The notes under the pieces were generated by a model. That model was not told the origin of the DNA. It was given only the letters and a program-made list of their open reading frames with translations, and did not search any database. The translations under genes were made by a program, and so were the position numbers. Source: Shewanella sp. HN-41 (GTDB lineage: Bacteria > Pseudomonadota > Gammaproteobacteria > Enterobacterales > Shewanellaceae). Taken from it: a stretch of DNA of 64,000 nt. The stretch spans positions 124,001-188,000 of the forward strand of contig NZ_AFOZ01000013.1 in assembly GCF_000217915.1 (NCBI RefSeq). Direction: 5' to 3'. Below, in pieces: positions 1-9,787 of this stretch. Positions within the stretch are counted from its first letter, which is position 1. Each line of letters begins with the position of its first letter.

Positions 1-1
1 G

Positions 2-349
2 CTTATCTCATCGGGTAATGCTCAGATTAACTATCGCTATTTTAACCTCGATGGTAGCAGTGCGGGCATGATCTTAATGCAGGGAGAAGTGCAGAGCATG
101 GAGCCTAACAGTATGACCTATAATGTTTCGGTCAAAACCAAGACAGAATCAGAGGACCTAGATAAGAAGGCTTGGCCCGAGCATATGAAGTACCTCTCAT
201 ATATCAGCAGTTTACACTTTAGCGAATCTGGCAAACACAATATGAGCATTGAAATACTCCACAGTGATGCCAGCAAAGATTATGCCGTCGTTTTGTTTCA
301 GCCAAGCAATACTGTCTGCGGTTGCCGGATCGTAAATAGCCGAATTTAA
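2..349 (+). CDS. Hypothetical protein, 3' part only
   Basis: The reading frame is already open at base 2, so the start lies upstream of the window; the first ATG inside it (68) need not be the true start. About 115 codons are visible, ending in TAA at 347-349. The residues are polar, with no membrane segment. A Cys-x-Cys pair lies near the C-terminus. I do not recognise a family and assign no function. Confidence 0.6.
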   Translation, partial: LISSGNAQINYRYFNLDGSSAGMILMQGEVQSMEPNSMTYNVSVKTKTESEDLDKKAWPEHMKYLSYISSLHFSESGKHNMSIEILHSDASKDYAVVLFQPSNTVCGCRIVNSRI

Positions 350-444
350 TCAGTGTATTTAGGTTAGTTTCAGTTTAGATTATGTTTTATTTCCACAGTT
401 TTGCCGCTGATGGGTCCATTTAGTGAAGGGCGTAACAGGTTTTT

Positions 445-1848
445 GTGTCTAAGATACGTGTAAAGCAAGAAGAATCCCTGTCGATTAAGTTCAGCCATCA
501 GATGGAAAAGGGGGACAATCGCCAACTAGACCTCTATTTCTTTTTGCCAAAGGAAATGGGTATAGGCTCCCATACCTTAAACGAAGAAGAATACTATTAC
601 AGCTCAATTGTTGGGCGACGTTCCTATTATTCCGAAGGTTTACACTTGCCCTTAGTGCAAGGTCGATTTGCTAGTCTTAACCGTCGTACCGTCGAAGAGT
701 TTAGATTGTACTTAAACTTATTTGCCTATCAGTTTGCAGTTGCGGTTGAAAACGATGTTAAGGAACTCGGTCAAATTACCGATGTAACCCACTTTTATTT
801 CGCCCTCGATGAGCTGCGCGAGCAAATTACTCAGTTGCTGAAAAAGTTTCGCCGCAATGAGCCCGGCGATCCTAAGTGGAAGTCCTACTTCGAAAATGCC
901 GATAACTACCTGTCATGGTTTTGTGAGCAACAATTGCTTAAAGTGCTCGCCTATGCGACGCGCAGCAGTGATTTCAATGATATCCAAGAGCGGGTGTTGA
1001 CTCTCTGTCGAAATGAGTGTGCCTATCGGGACGCTAACAATTACAACTCGACTCAAACTAAGCAAGATCCTAACCGTATTTCGAATAAGATGTTGCTGCT
1101 ACGTCGTTTGATCCAGCAAGGGGTTGTGCTGAAAGAAGAGTTAAAGCCGCTGGGGATTGGCCTTAAGAAATTTACCACGGGGTTGGCGACTGCCTTAGTG
1201 ATGCTTGTCGTCTCGGCACTGATCATCGAGGCACAGGGGGCATTCAGTGGTTTTACAATCGCACTCGTGCTGACGCTCGCGGTGATTTACGGTTTTAGGG
1301 AAATCTTTAAGGATGATGTGCGCAATGCGATGTGGCGTTTTATCCAACGTGGTCGCCCCCGTTGGAGCCGTATTTTGCGGGATACGACCAGTCAGGCTGT
1401 CATTGCGAAGCAATTAGTGTGGCTAGAATTTATGCGCCAGCAGGATTTGCCCGATAAGGTCAGTGAGATCCTCAAGCACAGGCATAGCCAAAATAAGGTC
1501 GACGCTGAGATCCTACATTATAAGATCGCCACTAAAGTGAATCAGAGTGAATTCCAGGCGGGTTATTCGACTATTCAAGAACAAGTCAATTTCAGTTTTG
1601 TGCCCTTTGCCCGCTACTTAGAGCGGGGTAAGGCAAAAATTTATAAGGAATTGGAAGGAAAAATCAGCCATGAATCCGTGGAGCGACGCTATCAAGTGAA
1701 CTTGATTTTAGTGCTACGGGATGGGCGAGAGGTTCCACAATATTTCCGCTACAAGATCACAATGAACCGCTCTGCCATCATTGAAATTACCCAGAGTCAG
1801 TTGCCTGACTCGATAAATTCGCCAACCTCTAAGGATGATGACGAGTAA
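445..1848 (+). CDS. Hypothetical protein with a central pair of membrane helices
   Basis: This 467-residue protein has a GTG start with a weak purine stretch (aacagg) upstream. Two closely spaced hydrophobic helices lie at about residues 248-290, flanked by large charged, tyrosine- and arginine-rich domains that would both face the same side, probably the cytoplasm. The C-terminal 20 residues are acidic. No catalytic motif is evident and I do not recognise the family. The last 20 bases overlap the 3' end of the convergent sensor gene on the other strand, so the two transcripts are antisense to each other at their ends. Confidence 0.75.
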   Translation: MSKIRVKQEESLSIKFSHQMEKGDNRQLDLYFFLPKEMGIGSHTLNEEEYYYSSIVGRRSYYSEGLHLPLVQGRFASLNRRTVEEFRLYLNLFAYQFAVAVENDVKELGQITDVTHFYFALDELREQITQLLKKFRRNEPGDPKWKSYFENADNYLSWFCEQQLLKVLAYATRSSDFNDIQERVLTLCRNECAYRDANNYNSTQTKQDPNRISNKMLLLRRLIQQGVVLKEELKPLGIGLKKFTTGLATALVMLVVSALIIEAQGAFSGFTIALVLTLAVIYGFREIFKDDVRNAMWRFIQRGRPRWSRILRDTTSQAVIAKQLVWLEFMRQQDLPDKVSEILKHRHSQNKVDAEILHYKIATKVNQSEFQAGYSTIQEQVNFSFVPFARYLERGKAKIYKELEGKISHESVERRYQVNLILVLRDGREVPQYFRYKITMNRSAIIEITQSQLPDSINSPTSKDDDE

Positions 1849-4066
1849 AGGCTTGACCTATATTTTGATCGTTATTCTGCTTTGCTCGCTTGAGCGCCAC
1901 TTCGGCATTACTAAGGTATTGCTCTAAGGTTTGACCTTCCTGATAGCTGGCGATACCAATGCTAATTCCTTCCCCTAAGCCATTACTGTTCAGCTTTTCC
2001 ATGGTATTGAGGGCGAAGTGATGGGCTTGGATCGCATCCGTATCTGGCAATATCACAATCAACTTACCCAACTGCCAATGTAAAATCTGGTAATGGGCAG
2101 GGATCTCGAGTAAAAGCTGAACTTCGACTTCCTGTTGGCGAGTCTCAAGTTGATCTATGTCGCTCATGTGGCTCAGCATTCCCTCTGGATTTATGTCCAT
2201 AAGTAGTAAGCTGGAGTGATTACGACTCTGCACCGTAAGGGAAGTGAAGTAGCGCTCTAAGTCCGGCAAATTGAGTAGAATGGTGCTGCGATGGGGGACA
2301 AAGCTGCGTTGCTCGGGGCCTCTAATTCGATCGGCCGCTTGTTCAAGGGTGCAGACGATATAGTCAATTTCACCATCAGCCGCCACATGCCCCTTGAGTG
2401 TTGCCTGCAAACAGTTGGAGTGGCGCAGGTTCGGTGAGCAGAGTATTTGCCCTTGCCATTGGCCTTGCATGCTGATCTGCGCGGTGATTCTCGGCCATTG
2501 ATTGCCTAGATCATTGGCGAGCAGTGAGGCTAAATCATGGTTTAAATCACCGTTTAGTTGCATCAGTTGGTCGAATACGGGATTGATTTTGATGAGCTTT
2601 CCAGTTGCGTCCGTCAATGCCGTTGCCACAGTATTATCGCAGAGCAAGTCGCTTAAAAAGGCCTGTTGTCTACTGCTGGTAAGCTCGCTGATATCTTCTA
2701 AGGTCACCAATAAGTTTGGCAAACCTCGGCTAATTCGCGGCGCTTGACGCACACGTGTTTTGAGCGTCGGACCATCGATACTTTCGAGTGATAACTGGGC
2801 CGACCATTCACCGCTTCGGTACACTTGATCCATCATTTGGGCATGGGTGACATCATCCAAGTTGAGGGTGCGTTGCAGACTGCGGTCAGTGAGGTCATCC
2901 AGTGGCACTAAGGTAAACTCGGCGGCTTTAGGGTTGGCGCTGATAATACGCGCATGCTCATTGGCCAAAATAAAGCCCATATCGCTGTTAAATAAACTAT
3001 TGGCGACATCAATACTGTATTGGCGGGAGCGGTGTTGTAGTCGATACATATGACTTAGCAAAATCACCCAAGCCGCAAGCATAGTGAGAATAAGGGCGGC
3101 AACTATCACTATGTTTTGCCACTGGGAGAAACGTGCGGCTATGTCCTCATTACGGATATAGGACAGTAAAAAGTAATCACGATGTAGCTCAGGTTGGGCG
3201 GTTAACTCCACTTTGATGTAGACAAAGGTGGCATCTTCACCATGGAATTGGCCAAAGTTACTCATGGACATTTCCCGCCACAGTGCAGGATAACTCTGGC
3301 GTAAACTGGCGCCTAAGGTTTCGGGCATATGGGGAAGTGGCGCAAGGTTACTGACGCCAGCATAGAGTAATCCTTGGGTGTCGAGCACTAACATGGGCGA
3401 CTTATTACTCGAAAATGCGGGTTTTATAGCCTCTAGCATTTGCACCATAGAATTGTAAGTAATGAGGTAGCCCATAGAACTTTGATCGGGTTTTTCTAGC
3501 CAAGCCAGTTGGTACATATAGGGTTCGAGCATGCCCTCGAGGGGGACGAACTCCAGGGGGGAGGTATAAATTTCTTTGCCACCTAAATTACGACTCGAAC
3601 CTAACAGCGCGGGAGGTAAGGCATCTTTGCTAAAATTGGAGGCCGTTGAAAATTTATAATTACCTTGGGGGTCGAACAGAGCAATGCCCAATAGTTCGGG
3701 GATATGTTGTACCAGTTCCTGCCAACTCTCCTGTAGTTTCTGCTGTTGTGATGAGGTTGGATTTTTGAGGTATTGTTTGAGCAGCTCATCCTTAGCAAAT
3801 AGCTGGGTCCTAAATTGCTGAAAAGCGACTTTATCCGTGATCAGTGTGCCTATCGTTTGCAGCTCACTATACCTCTGTGTCGCCCATTCTTCCTGCAACC
3901 GACGTTCACCTAAGGTGATGATAAGATTTGTTAAAATGATCATGCCAATCACGAGCATCGACAGCTGGCTTGCGACCGCCAGCAGGCGCTGGTGGGACCA
4001 ATGTAGCCCTTGTGTTAGAGATAGCAGCGGAGCTAGGGGATGTATGCTTGGTTTTTTCTTCAGCAT
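1829..4066 (-). CDS. Membrane sensor with periplasmic, PAS and degenerate GGDEF domains
   Basis: The protein has 745 residues. One TM lies at about 27-53, an extracytoplasmic sensor region (Cache-like by layout) at about 54-316, and a second TM at about 318-340. Two PAS-like regions follow at about 355-460 and 470-575. The C-terminal part (590-740) has the GGDEF fold landmarks, including a serine-isoleucine-glycine strand near 702 and an A-x-x-A-L-x-x-A-K helix near 721. Where the GGDEF signature should be (about 662-675), however, it reads LGKLI before VILPD. It therefore probably cannot make cyclic-di-GMP. By analogy with other degenerate domains it may act as a sensor, binding protein or enzyme regulator; the ligand is unknown. 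Confidence 0.8.
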   Translation of the reverse strand: MLKKKPSIHPLAPLLSLTQGLHWSHQRLLAVASQLSMLVIGMIILTNLIITLGERRLQEEWATQRYSELQTIGTLITDKVAFQQFRTQLFAKDELLKQYLKNPTSSQQQKLQESWQELVQHIPELLGIALFDPQGNYKFSTASNFSKDALPPALLGSSRNLGGKEIYTSPLEFVPLEGMLEPYMYQLAWLEKPDQSSMGYLITYNSMVQMLEAIKPAFSSNKSPMLVLDTQGLLYAGVSNLAPLPHMPETLGASLRQSYPALWREMSMSNFGQFHGEDATFVYIKVELTAQPELHRDYFLLSYIRNEDIAARFSQWQNIVIVAALILTMLAAWVILLSHMYRLQHRSRQYSIDVANSLFNSDMGFILANEHARIISANPKAAEFTLVPLDDLTDRSLQRTLNLDDVTHAQMMDQVYRSGEWSAQLSLESIDGPTLKTRVRQAPRISRGLPNLLVTLEDISELTSSRQQAFLSDLLCDNTVATALTDATGKLIKINPVFDQLMQLNGDLNHDLASLLANDLGNQWPRITAQISMQGQWQGQILCSPNLRHSNCLQATLKGHVAADGEIDYIVCTLEQAADRIRGPEQRSFVPHRSTILLNLPDLERYFTSLTVQSRNHSSLLLMDINPEGMLSHMSDIDQLETRQQEVEVQLLLEIPAHYQILHWQLGKLIVILPDTDAIQAHHFALNTMEKLNSNGLGEGISIGIASYQEGQTLEQYLSNAEVALKRAKQNNDQNIGQAFTRHHP

Positions 4067-4207
4067 GGGCCGATTTTGCGTTGGTGAACTGTTAATTTGG
4101 CTATGTTAACACGAATGAAATGTTACGACAGTGGCAAGTTGCTAGGGTAACTTAGGGCATTTAAGTTATTTTGGGGAGTCAATTGAGGCTAGTCTGACGG
4201 TGGCTAT

Positions 4208-4915
4208 CTACCCAAGCGCCCCTAAAACCCGATGTTTAAACTCACAACCATAGGCCAGCACTTGCTCGCGGCAGAGATCAATATCGACGTCTTCTAAGCC
4301 TTCGATGGCCGAGACTTGCACGTTTTCAATATAGTGGGGAGCTAGGCTGATAAAGGCATTCACCGCCGTATAGGAGTCCGCCAGTTTAGGGCGGCAATGC
4401 TGATTATAGGCCGTTTCATTATCGGCATTGAGGGAAATCGATAAGCTGTCAACGCATTGGGCAAGTTCGGGCAGAATGTTGCGTCTATGGACTAAATTAC
4501 CTAATCCATCGGTATTGACACGCACACGGCCACCTCGGTGTTTGATCTCCTTCGCAACGGCAATCAGGGTTGGCAGGTTCAGTGTGGGTTCTCCATAGCC
4601 ACAGAAGACATATTCCTCAAAATCGTCAGTGTTCCCCAGTAGCGGGATAATCTCCTCGGGTTTAGGTTGGTGAGTCAGTGCCAGTTGATATTCATGGATT
4701 TGTTTGCTGCCATTATGCTTTGGGCAAAAAGTGCAGCGCAGGGTACAACGGCCAGTGATATTGAGATAACGGCTCCTGCGGATATCGTAGACTAAGGTTT
4801 CGGTCGCGCAGGTCTCATTCGTGCACACTTCTTGGGTGATATTTCCATTGGGTAAGGTTTCGATTGCTTTGAGCTGTGGCTCTTGCTTCGTCGTGGCATA
4901 GTGTGAATGTGGCAT
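4208..4915 (-). CDS. Radical SAM protein, TatD-associated type
   Basis: This 235-residue protein carries the radical SAM cluster motif C-x3-C-x2-C (CTLRCTFC, about residues 57-64), preceded by YLNITGR. A later GYGEP segment fits the S-adenosylmethionine-binding motif. The compact length and the NITGRCTLRC context match the family annotated as TatD-linked radical SAM proteins, whose substrate is not established. A second cysteine cluster (CTNETC) precedes the main motif. It stands alone between the upstream sensor gene and the efflux operon. Family assignment is good; reaction unknown. Confidence 0.8.
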   Translation of the reverse strand: MPHSHYATTKQEPQLKAIETLPNGNITQEVCTNETCATETLVYDIRRSRYLNITGRCTLRCTFCPKHNGSKQIHEYQLALTHQPKPEEIIPLLGNTDDFEEYVFCGYGEPTLNLPTLIAVAKEIKHRGGRVRVNTDGLGNLVHRRNILPELAQCVDSLSISLNADNETAYNQHCRPKLADSYTAVNAFISLAPHYIENVQVSAIEGLEDVDIDLCREQVLAYGCEFKHRVLGALG

Positions 4916-5038
4916 ACTCTAGGCTTTAATAGTGCAGGGCGATAACGTGTAGCCAGTGTAACTAATGCCCTCGGTGATAACTGCCACGCAGATCGCACTC
5001 CGAGCTTAAGCCGGTATCTGTGCTGCTCCCTAGTTAAG

Positions 5039-5074
5039 CCAATAAAAAGAGAGCCTAGGCTCTCTTTTTATTGG
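5039..5074 (-). terminator. 36-bp perfect palindrome, bidirectional terminator
   Basis: The 36 bases form an uninterrupted inverted repeat: an 18-base arm with a GAGAGCC core flanked by A and T runs. Read on the minus strand it is a GC-stem hairpin followed by a T run, 18 bases after the RND transporter stop. It would work in either direction. Confidence 0.85.
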
Positions 5075-5091
5075 ATTTAGTCATCCGGTTT

Positions 5092-8000
5092 CTAGTCTTG
5101 ATCGCTTAAGGTATTAAGCTTGACCCTGTGGGTCTCGGTTGTGCCTAAGAGCATGTCTTCGACTCTTTTGGGTCGCCACCACCAATGGAAAAACCGACTC
5201 ATAGTGCGTCTGGCATCATCGAGGATAATGTAAAGCAGCGGCACTAAGATCAGCGTCACCACAGTGGAGAACAGGATACCGAAGGCGAGGGATGTGGCCA
5301 TTGGGATCACAATCTGCGCCTGTAGGCTGCGTTCCAGAATGATAGGCACTAGCCCCACGAAGGTGGTGAGTGAAGTCAGGATAATCGCCCTAAAGCGATA
5401 ACAGCCCGAGTCCACCGCCGCCTGCCTTACCGATTGCCCTTGTTCACGGGCTCTGTTAACAAAGTCCACTAAAATCAAGGAGTCATTCACGACCACCCCG
5501 GCCAGTGCGACGATACCGCAGAGGCTTAGGACGCTCATGGCGAGCCCTTGGACCAAATGCCCAAACAGGGCGCCGATGATCCCGAAGGGGATCACCGACA
5601 TGATGATCAAAGGTTGGCTGTAGGATTTGAGCGGTACCGCCATCAGGGCATAAATGGTAAACAGGGCGAAGAAGAAGCCTTGCATTAACCCGACCATGGC
5701 ATTCTGCTCGTCCAAACTGCCACCATCTAAGGCGGTTTGGATTTTAGGATACTTAGCCTGTAGTTGTGGCAGATAATCCTCTTGGATCTCTTGCACTACC
5801 TTTGAAGGTTCAACTTTGTTTTTGTTCGCATTCGCTATGATGGTAATCGCCCGTTTGCCATCGACTCGGGTAATGGAGGCATAGGATTCGCCCTTTTCTA
5901 CTTCGGCCACGGTTGAGAATGGCACCGACTTGCCCTGCGGCGTGCGGATCAGCATATTCTCGAGATAACCTAAGGTGCGACGCTGTTCCAATGGATAGCG
6001 CACCATGACTTTGATTTCCTCTTTATTACGCAAAATCCGTTGTGCTTCATAACCATAGAAACCGTAACGTACTTGGCGTGCTAAATCGGACAGGGTCAAA
6101 CCTAGAGCTTCGGCTTCAGGGCGGATCTTTAGACGGATCTCATGGCTGCCCGAGGAGAAATTATCGGCAATGTCGTACACCCCTTCATAGGTGGCGAGTT
6201 TTTGCTTAAGTTCGCGGGCGGCCGCGGATAATTCTTCGAGATCGCTCGAGGTCAGCCTAAAGGAAATATCACCGCCGCCACCGCCGTTGCTGCTGGCATT
6301 AAAGTCGAGTTTCTTCACCGATAATAGCTCGGGTAACTGCTCGCGCCACGCCGTGGCAATCGTCTCGCCATCCACATCCCTATCTTCACCTTTAGTTAGC
6401 TCGGCAAAAATAAAGGCGGAAGTCCGGGAGCTCATATTGATAAAGCTATGCTTTACCACTTCGCTGCCGTTATCTTGCTCCATCTTGTCGTTCATCTTGT
6501 ACAGGGCTTCTTCGATACTCTGTACAACTTTTAAGGTATTTTGCTCCGAGCTACCCTCATCCATCTCTAGTTGGACTTGAATAAAGTCCGACGGAATGTC
6601 CGGGAAAAATACCCAGCGCACTTTACCGCTGACCACTAAGGCAATCGAGAGGATCAGCACACCGATAAAGGCGGCGACCACGTTGTATCTGTGTTGGATA
6701 CAGCGCTCGAGGAAGTTGCGGTAACTGTGGTGGATAAAATGCTGCACCCTATCGTTAAACTTCGCCTTGATGCGGCTGAAAAAACCTGTTGGCTCCCCTG
6801 GTTTTTTAAACTTCATATGGGCCAAATGCGCAGGCAGGATAAATTTGGATTCCACCAGTGAAAACGCCAGACACATGATGACCACCATGCCGATAGATTT
6901 CCAGATAATGCCCATAGGGCCTGACACCATCAACATAGGGATAAATGCGGCGATAGTGGTCAATACCCCGAAGGTGGCGGGCATGGCGACCTTTTGTGCG
7001 CCGCGAATAACATTATCAATCGAGTGACCGTGGCGCTCGACCTCGCTATAGGCGCTTTCACCAATCACAATGGCATCGTCCACCACTATCCCCAGCACTA
7101 GGATAAAGGCAAATAGAGTCAACATGTTGATTGTCATTGAGAAAGGTTCAAGTGGCATGATCAGCATAGTGCCGAGGAAGCACACGGGTAATCCCATCAT
7201 CACCCAGAAGGCGAGCTTGAGATCGAGGAACAGTGCCAAGATCACAAACACTAGCAGGGCGCCATAAAACATGTTCGACATCATCATGTTTAAACGGCCC
7301 TTAAGATAGTGGGTCAGATCGCCCCAAGTATCGAGTTTGGCATTGGCTGGCAGTGTAGTGCGGCGCTTTTCGACATATTGCTTGACTTGGTCAGCGATAT
7401 CTAAGGCATTTTGATCATTGACACTTGTCACTTCGATAATGGCGGCGGGCTTGCCATTAAAGCGGGTGTATTCTAAGCGTTCTTCAAAATCGTCCTTGAT
7501 GGTCGCAACCTGAGGCAGCATCACTCGGCTACCATCGGGGCGGGTGGTGACAACAATATTGGCGAAATCATCCCCTGTATAAGCTTGGCCTTTAGTGCGT
7601 AGCAAAATATCGCCATCTTCAGCGCGAATTGAACCACCGGGTAAGTCGATGGAGGAGTTTTGCACCGCAGCGGCAACCTGTGAGAAGGTCAAACCGTATT
7701 CGCGCAGTTTATCTTCGGAGACTTCGATACCGATTTCATAGTCACGGACCCCGGTCACTTTCGCCCGTGTCACCGCGGGGAGTTGAGTCAAATCATCGCG
7801 AACCGATTTAGCCAGCTCCTTCATATCATGCAGTGTCATATCCCCATAGACAGACACCCAAATGACATTGTTCTCGGGTTCAATTTTATAAATTTGTGGC
7901 TTTTCAATATTCACTGGGAAGGTGGCAATGGCATCTAACCTTAGCTTGGCTTCATCCAGCACAGTTTGAACATCATAACCGTCTTCGACTTCAACCGTGA

Positions 8001-8283
8001 TTGAGCCTACGCCCTCACTGGCGACGGAAGTGACTTTCTTGATACCGTTGATATCTTGAATCGCCTCTTCAATCTTAATATTGATGCCTTCTTCGATTTC
8101 CTGTGGGGCGGCGCCAGGGTAGGCAACGGAAATATTCAACAGATTGAGTTCAAATGAAGGAAAAACCTCCTTATTGATCAACACAGTGCTAAATAGCCCC
8201 CCAATAAGCAGTGCCCACATCAATAGGTTTGCTGCCACGCTATTACGGGCAAACCAAGCTAAGATCCCTTTTTGAGTGTCCAT
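5092..8283 (-). CDS. RND-family efflux transporter, inner-membrane pump
   Basis: This 1063-residue protein has the AcrB/MexB-like layout: an N-terminal TM after a short cytoplasmic start (ILAWFARNS), a large periplasmic loop, a block of helices, a second loop and a second helix block. The proton-relay aspartates are present in helix 4 (GIVVDDAIVIGES), and the equivalent in the second half reads GVVVNDSLILVDF. It should exchange protons for drugs or other small molecules, with the upstream membrane fusion protein and an outer-membrane channel encoded elsewhere. Its ATG overlaps the fusion-protein stop (TAATG), indicating translational coupling. Substrate cannot be read from sequence. Confidence 0.93.
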   Translation of the reverse strand: MDTQKGILAWFARNSVAANLLMWALLIGGLFSTVLINKEVFPSFELNLLNISVAYPGAAPQEIEEGINIKIEEAIQDINGIKKVTSVASEGVGSITVEVEDGYDVQTVLDEAKLRLDAIATFPVNIEKPQIYKIEPENNVIWVSVYGDMTLHDMKELAKSVRDDLTQLPAVTRAKVTGVRDYEIGIEVSEDKLREYGLTFSQVAAAVQNSSIDLPGGSIRAEDGDILLRTKGQAYTGDDFANIVVTTRPDGSRVMLPQVATIKDDFEERLEYTRFNGKPAAIIEVTSVNDQNALDIADQVKQYVEKRRTTLPANAKLDTWGDLTHYLKGRLNMMMSNMFYGALLVFVILALFLDLKLAFWVMMGLPVCFLGTMLIMPLEPFSMTINMLTLFAFILVLGIVVDDAIVIGESAYSEVERHGHSIDNVIRGAQKVAMPATFGVLTTIAAFIPMLMVSGPMGIIWKSIGMVVIMCLAFSLVESKFILPAHLAHMKFKKPGEPTGFFSRIKAKFNDRVQHFIHHSYRNFLERCIQHRYNVVAAFIGVLILSIALVVSGKVRWVFFPDIPSDFIQVQLEMDEGSSEQNTLKVVQSIEEALYKMNDKMEQDNGSEVVKHSFINMSSRTSAFIFAELTKGEDRDVDGETIATAWREQLPELLSVKKLDFNASSNGGGGGDISFRLTSSDLEELSAAARELKQKLATYEGVYDIADNFSSGSHEIRLKIRPEAEALGLTLSDLARQVRYGFYGYEAQRILRNKEEIKVMVRYPLEQRRTLGYLENMLIRTPQGKSVPFSTVAEVEKGESYASITRVDGKRAITIIANANKNKVEPSKVVQEIQEDYLPQLQAKYPKIQTALDGGSLDEQNAMVGLMQGFFFALFTIYALMAVPLKSYSQPLIIMSVIPFGIIGALFGHLVQGLAMSVLSLCGIVALAGVVVNDSLILVDFVNRAREQGQSVRQAAVDSGCYRFRAIILTSLTTFVGLVPIILERSLQAQIVIPMATSLAFGILFSTVVTLILVPLLYIILDDARRTMSRFFHWWWRPKRVEDMLLGTTETHRVKLNTLSDQD

Positions 8284-9494
8284 TATTTCACTCCAGCAGC
8301 GGCAAGACTGGACTCAGGGGTATCTTCTGTGGGGGGCGCTACTGGTCGTGCAGCTTCACCAATTACCTTCACTAATTGGCCATTGGCCATATTGCTAAAG
8401 TGGGTAATTGCGACGCGCTCACCGGTTTTCAAACTGTCTTTAATAAACACATGTTCAAGATCGCTACGCACGACATTAACATGACGCATTTCGACGATGT
8501 TTTTATCGTTAATTAAGGCGACATGCTCATTGCGTACCACATAGCGTGGCAACGTCACTATGCCATCGACGGTGCGACCCTTAATAACGGCATTCACGAA
8601 GCTACCGTATTTGAGTGGCAAGCTGCCCTGTTTTTTATGTTCGCGCAGGTAAGGGTCTTTAATCTCGGCAACGAGGTAAACCATACGATTATCGGCATCG
8701 ATCACGCCTTCGCTGCGGATAATATTGCCTACCCAAGAGTTCATTTTTCCCGCTAGCGATGCGCTTAGGGTCACTTCGGTATCTGGATTATCGACGGATT
8801 CTAAGTAGGCTAAATCGTCATTAGAGATAGGTAAACGGATTTCTGCAATATGGGTGTCATAGAGTTCACCTAGGTTAGTTCCTAAGGTAACGTATTGACC
8901 TAAATCGACATTTCTAGATTTGATAATGCCATCAAAGGGCGCACGTATCACTGTGCGTTCGAGGTTACGCTGTGCGCGGGCTAACGCAGCTTGTGCATAT
9001 TTGACGTTAGCTTGTTCTTTCTTGAGCTGGGGAATACGTAAACCGAGTTCCGGTGGTAAGCCCTTGTCATAGCCTTTAAATTCGATTTTGGCGACTTCGC
9101 CACGGGCGATTTCTTCATTGAGCGCCGCAGTGGCTTGTGCCAATGTTGCTTCAGCCTGCATCAAGTCGGCTTCGTAATCGGAGGGTTCGATTTGGGCCAG
9201 TTGTTCCCCTTTTTTTACTATGCCACCTGCAACAAACTGAGGCGAGATGGTTAACATTCTACCTTGTACTTCAGTGACGAGCTGAGTCTTATATTTGGGG
9301 GTCACTACACCGTAGGAAGGTAAATTTAGTGATACCGTTTTCTGTTCAACCTGGGTGACATCGACAATAGGTATCGGCATGTCTTCCGGTTTTTGTTCTG
9401 GCGCCTCCTTCGTATTCATTAGTAAGGCTGCACCAGCTATAAATAGCAGCAGGATAAAAAGAGGAGACAATCTCCTTAGTAGGGTTTTCATCAT
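8283..9494 (-). CDS. RND efflux periplasmic membrane fusion protein
   Basis: This 403-residue protein has an N-terminal signal or anchor helix (about residues 8-27). A lipoyl-like beta strand region follows, then an alpha-helical hairpin rich in alanine and glutamine (about 110-180), then RTVIRAPFDGII, the second half-motif typical of HlyD/AcrA proteins. It bridges the inner-membrane pump to an outer-membrane channel. It is the first gene of a two-gene operon and shares one base with the pump start. No lipobox cysteine is visible, so it is probably held by an uncleaved N-terminal helix. No regulator or outer-membrane factor is adjacent. Confidence 0.92.
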   Translation of the reverse strand: MMKTLLRRLSPLFILLLFIAGAALLMNTKEAPEQKPEDMPIPIVDVTQVEQKTVSLNLPSYGVVTPKYKTQLVTEVQGRMLTISPQFVAGGIVKKGEQLAQIEPSDYEADLMQAEATLAQATAALNEEIARGEVAKIEFKGYDKGLPPELGLRIPQLKKEQANVKYAQAALARAQRNLERTVIRAPFDGIIKSRNVDLGQYVTLGTNLGELYDTHIAEIRLPISNDDLAYLESVDNPDTEVTLSASLAGKMNSWVGNIIRSEGVIDADNRMVYLVAEIKDPYLREHKKQGSLPLKYGSFVNAVIKGRTVDGIVTLPRYVVRNEHVALINDKNIVEMRHVNVVRSDLEHVFIKDSLKTGERVAITHFSNMANGQLVKVIGEAARPVAPPTEDTPESSLAAAGVK

Positions 9495-9746
9495 ATGATT
9501 GTTACATCCATGCTAATCGCGTAATGGGCTTAAAGTACCAGAGTCGGGCGCACCAATAAATTTATTTTTGTAAATAAAATGTATTCAAAAATAATATTTA
9601 AAGATCTAATAGTTAGCTCTGTGGAGTGATTGGTGAAAATAAGAGCAACATTGTGGAGGAAAAGCGTTTTTGAGTAAATAACACTGACTTAGGTAGTTGA
9701 ACATTACGCGGGTGTAATTTGAGAGATGAGCCATGTACCGCTAATA

Positions 9747-9776
9747 AAAAAGCCGCATCATTTGCGGCTTTTTTAG
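9747..9776 (-). terminator. Rho-independent terminator after srmB
   Basis: An inverted repeat with arms AAAAGCCGC and GCGGCTTTT around a short loop lies about 12 bases beyond the srmB stop. It ends in a T run on both strands, so it may also stop transcription from the other side. Confidence 0.85.
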
Positions 9777-9787
9777 AGAGAAAGAGT

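Noticed and set aside
6191..6580. 129-codon plus-strand open frame inside the RND pump gene
   Set aside because: Antisense shadow of a well-supported coding region; serine-rich and without features.
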